Source: Tetraselmis striata
Taxonomy: Eukaryota > Chlorophyta > Chlorodendrophyceae > Chlorodendrales > Chlorodendraceae
NCBI GenBank assembly: GCA_006384855.1
Contig: VCJN01001562.1
Location: 52,501-116,500, forward strand
Direction: 5' to 3'
DNA length: 64,000 bases
In this document: in pieces, positions 11,132 through 22,798 of the stretch
Position numbering within the stretch: position 1 is the stretch's first letter
Layout of the letters: every line of letters begins with the position of its first letter
Translations under genes and position numbers: made by a program
Notes under the pieces: model-generated
Database searches by the model: none
Seen by the model: only the letters and a program-made list of their open reading frames with translations
What the model was told of the DNA's origin: nothing

Positions 11132-13424
11132 TCAGGCGCTCTGCTCGCCGCAGTGCTCCACGATCCAGGGGTGCGCCAGCACCTTCTCCAGCGTGATGCG
11201 CTCCTCCGGGTCCTTCTGCAGCAGCTGCGCAGGCCAGCACGGGGGTCGAGGTGTCAGCGGATACATGGTGACCGATGCTCCAAGGATGGCCGCAGGCAGA
11301 TGGAGTAGGAGCTTCTTGTGGTAGTACAGACCACATTGGGTAGCCCGTATTGAAGTATTGGGTCTGGGAGCAGCAAGGTAATGCCGTGTTTGCGACATCC
11401 AGCTAAGTATGGGCGGTCCATTGATGATAGAGGGAGGGGGGTCAAACTCATTCCAAGCGTCAGCCCCCGGCATGGACACCATAATACACCAAGCCACAAA
11501 AAATCCACGTCCACATACCGATGGAAACACGTATGCATGTGTCTGTGGCTGAGGTTTTGTAGTGTGCCGGTAATAGTGCAGCTATGTGTCATACAGACGT
11601 TTAAAAAAAGGCCGGCGTTGAATAGTGAGCTCGTATGCTTTGTCTCCATTAGCGTGCCTGACTGGCAACTGGGGAAACAGGATGGATGGACAGGTGCGGA
11701 AGCATCAAACATCAACAGCCGCCAAAGGGGTTTTTTCCGTGGTGGTGTGGGGGGAGGCTTGGTTGTCACCTTGACGATGAGGTCCTTGGCGCCGGCGCCG
11801 ACCTTGGGGTGGTCCGGCCACTGCAGGTCCACCTTGAGGATGCGGCGGTACGTCTCCGAGTGGCCCACCGCCTCAAAGGGCGGCACGCCGTACAGAAACT
11901 CGTACGCCAGCACGCCCAGGCTCCACAGGTCCACGTTGCAGTCGTGCGGCTTCCCCTCCACCATCTCCGGCGGCAGGTAGTCCAGCGTGCCGCACAGGGT
12001 CTTGCGCCGGCTGTTGGGCGCGTGCACCGACCAGCCAAAGTCCGCGATCTTCAGCTCGTCGTCCATGCCCAGCAGCAGGTTCTCGGGCTTGATGTCGCGG
12101 TGGATGACGTGCTTGCAGTGGCAGTAGATGAGCGCGCGCGCCAGGGAAGCCACGTAGCTGCGGGCCGGGGGGGGGGGAGGGGGGGGGGGGGGGAGGGGTT
12201 AGTGGATCGCCGCTGTGGACCGCACCCGGCACAGGGTGGTGACTTGTGGCCGCTCATCAACAGCCATGTTCTCCCCCGTGTTTGGACACATCGCCGTGTA
12301 CAGCGACAGCATAATGCACCATCGCGACGGCGGCGGTGTGTCAGGTGTCGGGTGCATTCAGGGCGCGGTTCATCCATGCGGTGTGATACTTCGAGCAACA
12401 TCGCGCCCCCAGCCCCTCCCCCTCTCTTCCCCCGCCACCCAAATGCACCGCTGGCACGACTTGTCCACTATGAAAGGCCAAACAAGCTTGCGATATCTTG
12501 GATATCCCCTTTTGCTGTTTGTGTTCTTATGTGCAGGGGGTTCATGAGTCTACAATGCCACTTCCACCCTGCATTTTGTCTGCGAGGGAAATGGAGGTAT
12601 GTAAGGAAACAGAAGGGGGGGGGGGGGGGGGGTGGTCCTCACGTGGCGGATCTCTTCTCCGTGAAGGTTTTGCACTTTTGCAGCTCCTTGTACAGCTCCC
12701 CCTTGGCGGCGTACTCCAGGATGAGGTACACGCGCGTCTTGTCGTAAAAGTAGCCGTACATGCGCAGGATGTTGGGGTGCCGCAGGTGGCTCTGGATCTC
12801 AATCTCGCGGCGCAGCTGGTGCTCCACGTTGGCCGTCTGCAGCTGGCTCTTGAACAGCACCTTGAGCGCCACTACAAACTTGCTGGCCTTCTCGCGCGCG
12901 AGGTACACGTTGCCAAACTTGCCGCGCCCCAGTGGCCGCCCAATGTCAAAGTCTGCGAGCTCCCAGCGCCGCTCAGGCTGGGCCACGGGCCGCGCCGGGG
13001 CCGCCAGCTTGCCGGCCGCCTGCTGCCCCTCAGCCGCCTTATCCCCGCTCTGACACGAGGTGGACGCCGGCGCGGCGGCGCGCGGCGGCGGCGGACCCAT
13101 GGCCTTCGTGCCTGGCTTGGCGGTGCCACCGTTGGCTGGGGCGCTACGGAGGGGGACGCGCTGCGCGCCCAGCTTGCTCCCCATCCCGCCGCCCGCCTTC
13201 CCGTCCATCCCCGCCGGCTTCACACGCTTGTGCGCGCCGCCATCTGCCGGCGCCCGCAACCCGGTGTTCTCCTGCGCGACGCCGCGCACCGGGCCTCAGC
13301 CGACCGCAAGCCCCGACTCCCCACCGCTTCGGTCATCAGTCCCCCAACACGCGGTACATGTCCCCGGCCGCGCCGGACGGCTCACCTTGTTGGGCGCCAG
13401 GCGAGACACTCCGGTGGCCACCAT
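11132..13424 (-). CDS. Aurora-family serine/threonine protein kinase
   Basis: The exons, in transcript order, are 13424-13386, 13271-12643, 12157-11770 and 11224-11132; all junctions are GT-AG and the phases close to 382 residues. Aurora kinases act in mitosis on centrosomes, spindle and centromeres and phosphorylate histone H3. Residues 1-115 form a basic, Pro/Ala-rich, probably disordered tail. The kinase domain has the glycine loop GRGKFGNV (128-135), VVALK lysine 150, αC glutamate 169, HRDIKPEN (HRD at 242-244), DFG at 262-264 and the Aurora signature [19 protein letters not shown] with T-loop Thr276, followed by DYLPPEM. It ends [17 protein letters not shown]. Every catalytic residue is present. 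The Aurora signature is diagnostic; which paralogue class it belongs to cannot be said. Poly-C tracts (sense strand) sit next to both ends of the intron 12158-12642. Confidence 0.95.
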
Positions 13425-15095
13425 CACGCAGCTCTAGACGCGCCGCCTGGCTCCGCGGCTGTCCAAAGGGGAAGAAGACGGGATGGAGACGGGGGAGGGG
13501 GGGGGGGGGGGGGGGTCAGCGACGACACGAGGCGCTGTCGGCCAGGGAGATGACGGCGGCACCGTCAGCGCGCTCGGCGGTCGAGGCAGATTGCACGCGC
13601 GGCACGACTAGCGCAGGAGTCACGAGTCGCGAGGTTGCTGGGGACGAGGGATTTCGGTCGGCGCGCTGGAATGCACGACAGCCGCAGCTGCCCCCCCCCC
13701 CCCCCCCCCTCCCTCCCTTCCGACCTCTTCCTGCCCTGCGCCGCCCCGTTGGTCCGTGGACGCCCATTGCGGACACCACCGCCACAGCGTTCCCCGCCTC
13801 CCTCCCTACCACCGAGCCGCCCCGCCCTCGCCCCGTGCTCGTCACTCATTGCGCCACGAGCACGCTCTGAGGGAGCGCGAATGACGGCTCGTGTCGGCGA
13901 AGTTAGGGATATGGGTGGCGCAGGACTAGCGGGGCTGCGGCTGTTGTTACCCCCCCCCCCCCCCCCCCCCCCCCCGCCCCCCCCCCCGCCCACTTCCAAA
14001 GGCATTGACAGTTTTCGTCCCGCGGCAAGCGCGAGAAAGTGCCCAGAAGTACAACGCGTGACCTCGCTGCGCGTGGGGAGTCCTTTAGCGCAAAGTTGCT
14101 GCGGTCAACGGCAGGCGCCGTGCACCTTCCTCGCCGTCCCTGTTCCTGCACGGCCGCCCTCGCCTTGTCCGAGGTCCTGCGGTCCGCCTACAGCCTCCCC
14201 GTTGCGGTGCAGCTGAAATGACATCGTCACCCCCCGGCCCCGGGGGCATTATTTATTTTTTTCGGCTCGGCACAGCCCCCCTACCGATACGGTTTGACCG
14301 CCCATGCGCGTGGCGGCCGCGGGAGGCAGCACGGCGGCACGCGCGCAGGTCCGATTGCGAGCTCGTACCAGGATCGGGGACCGCTCAGCCGCTGCGCTCC
14401 GTGCGGAGAGAGGGTGGACGCCGGCGGCAGTTGGCTCTGCCTCGGCTGCTGCAGTCCGCTGTGCGTTCCTCTGACGAGGTGGCGGGGCGGCTGTCAGGTT
14501 TGACTGTGCCGCACCATCGCGGCGCGCGTGTCCCGCGCGCAAAGGTGGTCACCGCGTTGTCGTCGCTGAGTGCTTGGCGAAAAATCGGTACCCCGGTACG
14601 AGACAAATGCACGAAAATTTGAAATACTAAGCGATAGCCTTCGATACGATAGATATGCGCAGTATTTACGTATTATAAGCGGAATCATTTAGTTCAACAT
14701 CCTCATCAGACGCACTTTATTTCAAAATCGGCCGCGGCGCCGGTGAAGACTACTTACGGAGCGCGCGCCCCGGCGCCCAGACACCCCAGTGGGAAGTAGT
14801 CACTCGCTGCAACACAGGTCGTCGTCCTACCATCCCAGAGACGCCGTCGGCACCTCCCCTGACTTACTCATCTCACCAGCCGCACCTGAATCTCTATCGC
14901 GCACACTTAAGCCCGAACCGCCAACACACAAGGCCTAGGCCCGCACCAGCCTTCCGCGGTCACTCCAGCCGCCACGAACGGGATCCGAGCGGCTACAGGC
15001 ACAGCTCGACGCGGGGCGCACGGCGGGGGCGGCTCGTGCGAGCAGGCGCTTGGTACAGGGAAGAGTAGCGTGGGGGTCACGCGACGCGGGGCAGG
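13425..15095. other. Divergent intergenic region between Aurora and RFC genes
   Basis: The 1.67 kb between two head-to-head genes must hold both promoters. It is GC-rich with a G run near 13500-13515 and C runs near 13691-13709 and 13951-13987, then becomes balanced after 14560. The many open frames on both strands are Pro/Gly/Ala low-complexity readings with no recognisable domain. No TATA box or defined motif could be assigned. Confidence 0.5.
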
Positions 15096-18000
15096 ATGAG
15101 CAAGGAGGCGCCGCTCGCGCAGCTGGACAGCAAGCCGTGGGTCGAGAAGTACCGGCCGAAGACGCTGGATGACGTCGCGGCGCACAAGGAGATCATCGAC
15201 ACCAGTGCGCGCCCGTCCGATGGGGCGCACACGGCCGTGTCGTAGCATGTACTGCTGGCAGGCCCCTTGGAGGTGGGGGGGGGGGGGGGGGGGGGGGGGG
15301 GTTGTCGTAGCCCCGAACTGGGTATTACAACCAGAAGGAACAAGGGGCGGCGCGCATACTCGTATTTTGTTGTGATAGCAGAAATAGCGTTCGTTTCACA
15401 TATATGTGATGATGGCACTTGCGCTGCAGCCTGGAAGGCTGGAAGGCTGTTGACACCTTGCGCCCCGTCCATTCCCCTGTGCAGTCAAGAAGCTGGCAGC
15501 GCAGAACCAGCTGCCGCACCTGCTGTTCTACGGGCCGCCGGGCACGGGTAAGACGTCCACCATCCTGGCGGTCGCGCGGCAGATCTTCGGCGCTGCGATG
15601 CCCAACATGATCCTGGAGCTCAACGCCTCCGACGACCGCGGCATCGACGTGGTGCGGCAGGAGATCCAGGACTTTGCCAGCACCCGGCAGATCTTCAAGT
15701 GGGTCCGCCCGCCACACCGAATCCATGCAATGTTGGGTGGGAATGAGCACAACATTCATTCAGGCGCCCCTTCCGGCCAACCGCTCACCGCTTAGCACCA
15801 ATCTGCCACTGACGCGCCACCCACGTGCCCCCTGCAGCACCGGCTTCAAACTGGTCATCCTAGACGAATGTGACGCCATGACGAAGGACGCGCAGTTCGC
15901 CCTGCGGCGAGGTGAACCCCCGCCTCCCTCCCTTGTCTGATGTCTCCACCATGCTCGCCCAGGATCGCTTGGCCTTACGCCACCCCAACCCCCGTGCGGC
16001 GCAGTGATCGAGAAGTACGCGCGCAACACCCGCTTCTGCCTCATCTGCAACTACGTTAGCAAGATCATCCCCGCGCTGCAGTCGCGCTGCACCAAGTTTC
16101 GCTACCCGCCGCTGGATGAGCACCACGTGCGGGAGCGGCTCGACATCGTCGTGGCGGCGGAGGGGTGGGGCGGCGCCACACCACCGCTACGCCGTTGCCA
16201 TGTTGATGTTCACCTGCACACTTTTCTACTTGATCGGTGTTGTATTAGTGTATGCTGCCTTGAGAACACGTGCGCCAGGTGTCGAGGCGAATTCCTGATG
16301 ACCATGGGCTCCTCCCCGCGACGCTGTGTCTCCCGCAGGGTGCAGCTGGGTGAGGGCGGCATGGACGCGCTGGTGGCGCTCGGCAACGGCGACATGCGGC
16401 GCACGCTCAACATCCTGCAGTCGACGCACATGGCGAGCGGCACGGTGAGCCAGGAGACGGTGTACAGCTGCACGGGCAACCCGCTGCCGCAGGACATCCA
16501 ACGCGTCGCCAAGTGGTTGCTCAACGAGCCCGCCAGCGACGCCTTCAAGTGTAAGCCCCCCTCCCTTGCCTTTCCGCCCCCCTCCCTCTCCTCCGTGCTC
16601 ATGCTGTACCCACACGTTGGGCTCCCTGCATCACAGACGCAGGAATCCTGAACGGCTGTTGCCGCATGCGGCTGCAGACATTGCGAACTACCAGATGGAG
16701 AAGGGCATTGCGCTGGTGGACATCGTGCGCGAGCTCACCCCGTAAGAAGCCCCCCCCCCCCCCCCCCCCCGCCTCACTTCCCCACCACCCGCCATCTTAA
16801 ACACGTAAACACTCACACACCTACCATACCACACACCCCTGCCTTACTGCCTTAGGGCTCCGCTCAGGGCTGCCATCAGCGGCCTCGCGCCCTGCGCACG
16901 GCTGTCCAGGGCCCCCAACCTGGGTTCCCCTTGCTAATCAGAGAACCAGTCACCGATATGTTGAGATTCCTATCATACTGTAGATCGCCTTGTGATGGCA
17001 TGACGACCCGGGGGAATAGACGCCGTTATCACTCGTTGAAACAAATGTATCACAACATCAGACTTGAGTCCCCCCCCCCCCCCCCCCCCCCTTCCATCCC
17101 CCGGCCCCTTTCCATGTAGTCATCCCAAACACAATGCATATTGAGGTATGTGGGGCAATGTGTCAGTCAGTCACTCAGTCACTCAGTCGGTGTGTATGTT
17201 ACACACGTCCTATCGAAACTTATGCCTGGTGGAATCACGCCACAACCATGGACGATGGGCCGCATAGGAAATGTTGCGGATTCTCCGGACACTGAGGCTC
17301 TGGGATAACTATCGCCATTGATTGTGCTAGGTCCACCCGTACTACGAAATCTAATTCATCATTCTTGAATCATCGCAATAGTGAGTCCACGCTGTCCGGT
17401 CGAAGTACTCGAATAGCCTCGCCGTACTTATACTTGAAGAATAACCCACTGCAAGTGGGGGGGGGGGGGGGGGGGGCGCCTTAAAGGCACCGCACACTAG
17501 TTTGGGAGACAAGCTGCCGACAGCATGATGCAGGAACCGCCTCGTGATGCACCTCGCACGACCCATGTCCGCCTGGGATTGCCCCCGTGTTGCGGGCACG
17601 CGTGTCCCCAAACGACCCCCGCACCCACCCGCACCCACAGCTTTAGGCTGGCCTTTTCGTGCCATACCTGCGAAGAGAGGAAACCTACAATTATCTCGAA
17701 ATATATTCGGGGGCCAGCGCGGTTAAGGATACTGCGAATGAAACATGCCGCACCTGCCAGAGTTGGAATGCAGACAAAAGCGAAGTGGGACTATTGCGCA
17801 TGTGTCTAAATGCTGCAGGCAAACCCAGGTCGAGGCTTCAATTTGGGTTCCCACAAGTGTGTTGTAACAGAAGAGCGAGTCTAGGGTTTGAGGGTTTATG
17901 GTTTACCCTAAAAACCTTGAAACCCTAAACTGCTTCGAATCCCTCCTTGGATTTCTGTTAGACCCACGGTCGCAATAGTTCAATGGCGCGGTAAGTACGG

Positions 18001-18399
18001 GGCGGAAAAAAGGTATCATATCGTCGCGGGCGGGACTGAATCGCTCGCGCTGAAATAACGCCGGTGTCAGACCATGTGTCACACTTGAGACCATGTGTCT
18101 ATGTTGAGACCAGGCGCAGGCACTAACACCGGCTGTTTTCCCCATGCCACTGCTTGGAGGCTGGAATGACCCCCCCCCCCCCCCCCCCCCCCCTCCCCAC
18201 CCATTATGCCCTTCGTTTGTCCTCCCGCAGCTTTGTATTTCAGATCCACATGCCCAACGCGACCCTCATTGACATCATCGACAAGCTGGCGGACGTGGAG
18301 CACCGCCTCGCGTACGGCACCAACGAGCGCCTGCAGCTGGGCTCGCTGCTGGGCACCTTCCTGCAGGCGCGCGAGACCATCGTGGCGGCGGCCAAGTGA
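15096..18399 (+). CDS. Replication factor C small subunit (human RFC5 / yeast Rfc3 type)
   Basis: Exons are 15096-15204, 15485-15698, 15838-15911, 16005-16164, 16339-16550, 16678-16741 and 18231-18399. All junctions are GT-AG, and phases close to 333 residues against about 340 in the human protein. RFC is the five-subunit AAA+ ATPase that loads the PCNA clamp at primer-template junctions. Visible motifs: [12 protein letters not shown] near the N-terminus, Walker A GPPGTGKT (53-60), [12 protein letters not shown], the Walker B region LVILDECD (113-120), [16 protein letters not shown] with the SRC arginine finger (159-161), [13 protein letters not shown] sensor 2, and a C-terminal collar ending [18 protein letters not shown]. 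The text around Walker B and CTGNPL matches RFC5 rather than RFC2 or RFC4. The box is DECD rather than DEAD. Intron 6 is 1.49 kb and carries four homopolymer tracts. Confidence 0.96.
17883..17935. repeat. Telomere-like AGGGTTT fold-back inside RFC intron 6
   Basis: TAGGGTTTGAGGGTTTATGG is followed after a few bases by CCTAAAAACCTTGAAACCCTA, which is nearly its reverse complement. The AGGGTTT words match plant-type telomere repeats (TTTAGGG) arranged head to head. It may be a degenerate interstitial telomeric tract or a simple foldback. Confidence 0.5.
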
Positions 18400-21300
18400 T
18401 GCGGGGGGTTAAAAAAGGGGGGTCTTAAAAAAAAGTGGTCTACACAATGTCTTAAAAAGGTGGTCCAAACAAGCCAGGGCGCGGCGGAGTCCAAAAAGCA
18501 CATCGCCAAGTTTTTAAAACTATTAAATGCCATAGACCTGTATGCACACACAACTCCATGCTCGCCAGACACAGCGCACGGAAGCGAAAAGTCCGAATTG
18601 GGTGGGCCAATATGGTGGAGCGCCACTTCAAGGTGTCGGCATGAGCATCCACGACACTGCATCGCTACTGCGCGGCGGCACCACGGCACCGCATCTCGTG
18701 CAAGCCGAGCTTGTCGTCTATGGCTGTGTGTCCGCTACTGGTACCGAGACTGACTGCGTTATCACTCGTGTCCCACGACGAGTTAGGGCCATAGAGCTTG
18801 ATTATACCCTATGGCGACGAAGGCTAAATATCAACGCCGGGAATTCGGGGTTTCAGGTTTAGTAGCTGTATCTTCTGTTGACTCATATTCGGCAAACCCG
18901 GAGCCTGGAGCTAGTGCGGAATCGGGGTATAGCGGCAAAAACGGGAAGCTGGGTATGTACTAATGCTGGGTGCAGCAGCAGTGATACAGTCACTGGAATA
19001 ATTATTCGATGAGCAATTGTTAAAATACACGAGAAAAATTCATAACGGCTCAGGGATGATAGCTCAAGAAAAATTGAAACGAATATCAAAACATTCTGTG
19101 GATCCGTACCGCGTGACGTAAATTGAACTTTTAAGGAGCATCCGAGTACAAACACGTGTAGGCAATAAAAAAAATACACTACTGATGAATAGATCGAAAA
19201 GGGACGTTGGTGACCGCATGTGGTCACAACCTGCACGACCGTGTAACTATACACCAACTACTGTGTCCTAAAGCCTGACACCCGGTGGTAGGATATGATG
19301 CCGCTTGCACTTGCATGCGAGGCACTCATACTTGGTTCATGCCCCCTGCTCTAGCGATGCACGCAAGCGCCACGCTCGAGTGCCTCGCGCCCCATTTCAC
19401 ATCCTGGTTTCAGCCACAATACTAGAGGCACACCAGCATTTTTTGTGCCACTCGACCAACGAGAAGGCGCTATGGGCATGTAGTATTAATGGTAGCCATA
19501 CATGCACTACTGTATAAAAGCTTTACCCCACAGCAAGGAAGCCACAAGAAGCCATCATGCTTGCGCTTGCAACGATTACAACAAGATTATGCTGTGATTT
19601 TGCTCCAAAACCAGTGGAGTACTGGAATCAATAAATGCTGGGGTTGCTTGTTCCATGAAATTGTAGTTGAAATTGAATACAACGGGCTAATTAGCTGTTG
19701 GGGCCCACCTTGTGTTGTTTTGCCCAAGACGTTGTCTTCTAAATCCTATATTGGGGAAATTAAGGCATCACTAGATAAAAAGCAGCGGTCCTCTGATTTC
19801 TGACATCCCTCCTTCCATCGGGCTAACCTAGCTAAGGCGTAACAGGCAGCGTTCCCCTGCTGCCCCATCCCAAGTTATGCCCGTCCCATCGACAGCTCAG
19901 CATGTAGGCTGAGCCGCTAAGGCATTAGCCAGAGGCGTCCCGCATACTACAACTAGTGAGGTGTGATGGGAGAGGTGAGCTAACTAGAATTAGATATATG
20001 GGGCGCTCGGTGTATGATGTTCGCCGCTGAGCCGGCTAGTAGGGTGTTGGCGGGGGCGCTACAATTCCCTTCCGCGCTGGCAATGCGGGCGGCTATCTGT
20101 TAGTTTACCTATCATCTCCCGCTACATACGGTACCAGTTTGACACTGCTCCTGCCTGTCGGGCGAGGGGTACTCTGTAGGGGCGGGGAAATTTTACAAAT
20201 TCGATACGCAACAGCGGTGCCTGTCCGCGAGCAGCGCTTGCGAGTGTAATCGCTAAGTATTTAAAAGGATTTCACAGTAGTCCACATAAGTAGGTCTTTG
20301 CACATAAGAACCCGCACGTGTATCCTCGCCTTGGTGCCCAAGCCATGAGTCCACGGGGCCATGGAGCATTGTAACCCAGTGTATGCAAGGCTCCTACGCC
20401 AAGGAGGCAGCCGTTTCTCCCGGTTATCGCACTTTCAGAAGTGTTCTTCGGCAATATTAACATTATTGGTCACATGGCTAAATCCACATTAAAAAGCGGG
20501 CGATGAATAGGGGGCAACTTGTTTGCGGCGTAGCTACCTACCATCCGTCGCATATGCCCGCGCGCTGCCGGTAGTGGTGGGTGGACGTATGCATGCGATG
20601 TAAGACGACCGAGCTTGAGCTGCCTAATCCATACACGTTACCTATGCAATGAAGGGCATTTCCATAAGAGTGTGCCAGTAATGTCGTGAGTCGTCGTGAT
20701 GGGCCCAATCATTTAATCCCACAATTTTCCAAGCTGCAAGATAAGCGCCGTTGCCCGCGCCTCGCTAGGTGAAAGTAGCACACATAAAATGCCTTCTATT
20801 CCATAGGTGCATGCTTATACCGCTCGCACCGTAGGCTAATCGCGGGCTGGCCCCCTCGACAACAATGTCGCCAATGCCGCGCAGGTCTGCACGCATGTTG
20901 TATCACATGTCACCCATCATCCAAGGGGAAAAGCCAAAATGATGACGGGATCCGCGAGACGTGGAGACCAAGGGGCCCTCGCGCCTGGGAGCTTGCGTGG
21001 AAGGGCACATTACATGCCCCCATGACGCGCCCCCACCCACAGTGAGTGGGCTGGCTAGGATACCAGAACAGGGAGCGAGGTAACTTTGACATGCCATTAA
21101 TAACATTTCGACGTTTTATTGGATTGGGCTGTAAGTTAGTGCGATGTAAAGTCCGCGACTGTACGATTTGAACGCGCAGGTCGCGGGCTTTCCATCGCAC
21201 TAATTCACAGCCCAATCTGATAAAACGTCGAAATTCTGTGAATTAAAACGTGATTATTGCAATATTACTGTTTCTTGCGGGGCGAACAGCCAGTGTGCGA

Positions 21301-21829
21301 ATGTCGCATGCAGCCCGCTAGCTGACCATAGACTCCAAACCATGCTCCGCGCGGCATGGGGTAGGTGGCCAACACATGTATCGGCAACCATGAGAGAGAA
21401 ACACTGTTCTTTATGTCCAAATGTCGGCGTGCCGTGCGCTCAAACCGATACATTGGTAGTGCCGCATAACAGGCGCCGCGCGCGCCGTCGCATTGGCCCT
21501 AGCACACCATGTGCACGCTCCTTCATAGTTATCCTCGCAATGGCTGCGACGGCGTAGACTATGCGTGGGTTTACCGACTAGAGGCGATCAAACCCAAATC
21601 ATACCCATAAAAACATGCAGAGACTTTTGTGGGCTGCTGTATGTAGTGCTCCCACGCGCGCGCGGCCGGCGTAGTAAGATTATCGAAGGTAAACTACTGA
21701 CGCCTGCTGCTCGTCGCCCCGACGTAAGATGTCCTCATCAGCCGCTCCGCGACTCCGCGAGCGCCAAGCCACAGCACAGGTTGCTTGTGCTCCCCGAACC
21801 CCCACGCCGCGGAGTAACACAGGCGCTCA
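18400..21829. other. Gene-free region between RFC and the next exon-like block
   Basis: About 3.4 kb of near-balanced composition. Short A-rich GGTTAAAAAAGG-type words follow the RFC stop (18406-18470). The only strong structure is the inverted repeat at 21105-21234, annotated separately. All open frames are short and unlike the GC-rich exons nearby. Confidence 0.5.
21105..21234 (+). repeat. 55-bp inverted repeat with 20-nt loop (hairpin, possible small-RNA precursor)
   Basis: The left arm at 21105-21159 and right arm at 21180-21234 are each 55 nt and reverse-complementary at 49 positions without a gap, around a 20-nt loop. In a plus-strand RNA four of the six differences become G-U pairs, leaving only one A-C and one U-C mismatch. 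In a minus-strand RNA those four become A-C mismatches. Long near-perfect stems of this kind are typical of algal miRNA or siRNA precursors. A miniature foldback transposon is the alternative. No flanking target-site duplication was established. Confidence 0.8.
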
Positions 21830-22139
21830 ATGTTTAAGCTGCAGCTGCTCCGCCTTTGTAACGGCTGCGGCGCGCCTCTTGAGGCGCTGGACGTGCCGCA
21901 GAGCGGCGCCTCGCTGGGCCGCCGGCATGCCGTGGGGAAGCGCAGCGCGGACGGTCGGCGGGTGTTCGACCTCCGGGTGTCGCGAGAGGCTCACGCCACG
22001 GTGTACCCTGCCGCACCCGGCTCGGAGGGCGCGGACGCGCGGGCGAGCGTTCACGTTGGCGCCTCAGCGCGGGCTTTCGTCCGGTGCGGCGGCGTGGGGG
22101 GCGGCGTGAAGGTCGCCGAAAGCGGGTCGACTACGCAGG
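21830..22139 (+). CDS. Orphan exon-like coding block, unknown protein
   Basis: A GC-rich frame opens with ATG at 21830 (MFKLQLLRLCNGCGAPLEAL) and runs about 103 codons to a possible donor (CGCAG then GTGCCC) directly before a 24-nt C run. Exon followed by donor and then poly-C is the pattern seen in the confirmed genes here, and the composition matches their exons. It has a CNGCG pair of cysteines but no family I recognise. No second exon could be joined, so it may be a first exon with distant partners, a gene remnant or chance. Confidence 0.3.
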
Positions 22140-22798
22140 TGCCCCCCCCCCCCCCCCCCCCCCCCAGCGCACAACCTACCCTTAAAGCTGCAAGAGGCTG
22201 CGGTACATGTACCATGCAATATTAGCGACGGACGCTGGAAGCGAGCGACACAAGCATACGGAAACCAGAAACGAGCCTCGCGCATTAGTTTCCTTGGCGA
22301 CAACCAAACTAATAAAAGGCGGTACCACGACCTACCGCGTGTAGTGTTCTGATGGATAGTTAATTCAATGCATATGCTGAGTTGCTGACTGCACTTGGAA
22401 TTATAATGTGCGAATCCGCGAGAAACACCAGTTATATGTCAGGGCAGCAAGCATTGGGGCAGCACCCAAAGAATAGCACCATTTGCATAAAATATGCAAA
22501 TATACGATTAAGCCAACAGGCTGAAGTTTCTTCCAAACCTATGCCGGCCTCTGGAGCGCACGCTGGGGGCTCCCTGCTGGTGTTGACATTACCGCTTTGG
22601 CAGCGGAGGAGAAAACCTGACACCCGGCATAATATCTTTTAACTTGAAACCTGGGCGCTGCTTTTATAAGCGTCTAGGTTTCAATTTATAAAACCCCTTT
22701 TATAAACCCCTCATTGCAAGTCTCTTCCGCCACGGACTGATGAGCGGAAGTCACTGATCCTCAGTGTCCATCCCGTCAGTCCAGTCAGTCCAGGCTGC
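22140..22798. other. Upstream region of the polymerase gene
   Basis: It starts with a C run at about 22141-22165. Between 22640 and 22720 are short repeats of TTTATAA and CTTGAAACC/GGTTTCAA words. Several CAGTC repeats (22776-22795) immediately precede the polymerase start codon and probably lie in its 5' leader. Confidence 0.4.

Noticed and set aside
11686..12747. 353-codon plus-strand frame across the Aurora locus, and similar long frames at 12498-13870
   Set aside because: They are antisense readings of the kinase exons and of poly-G introns; the minus strand gives complete kinase motifs with consistent splice phases.
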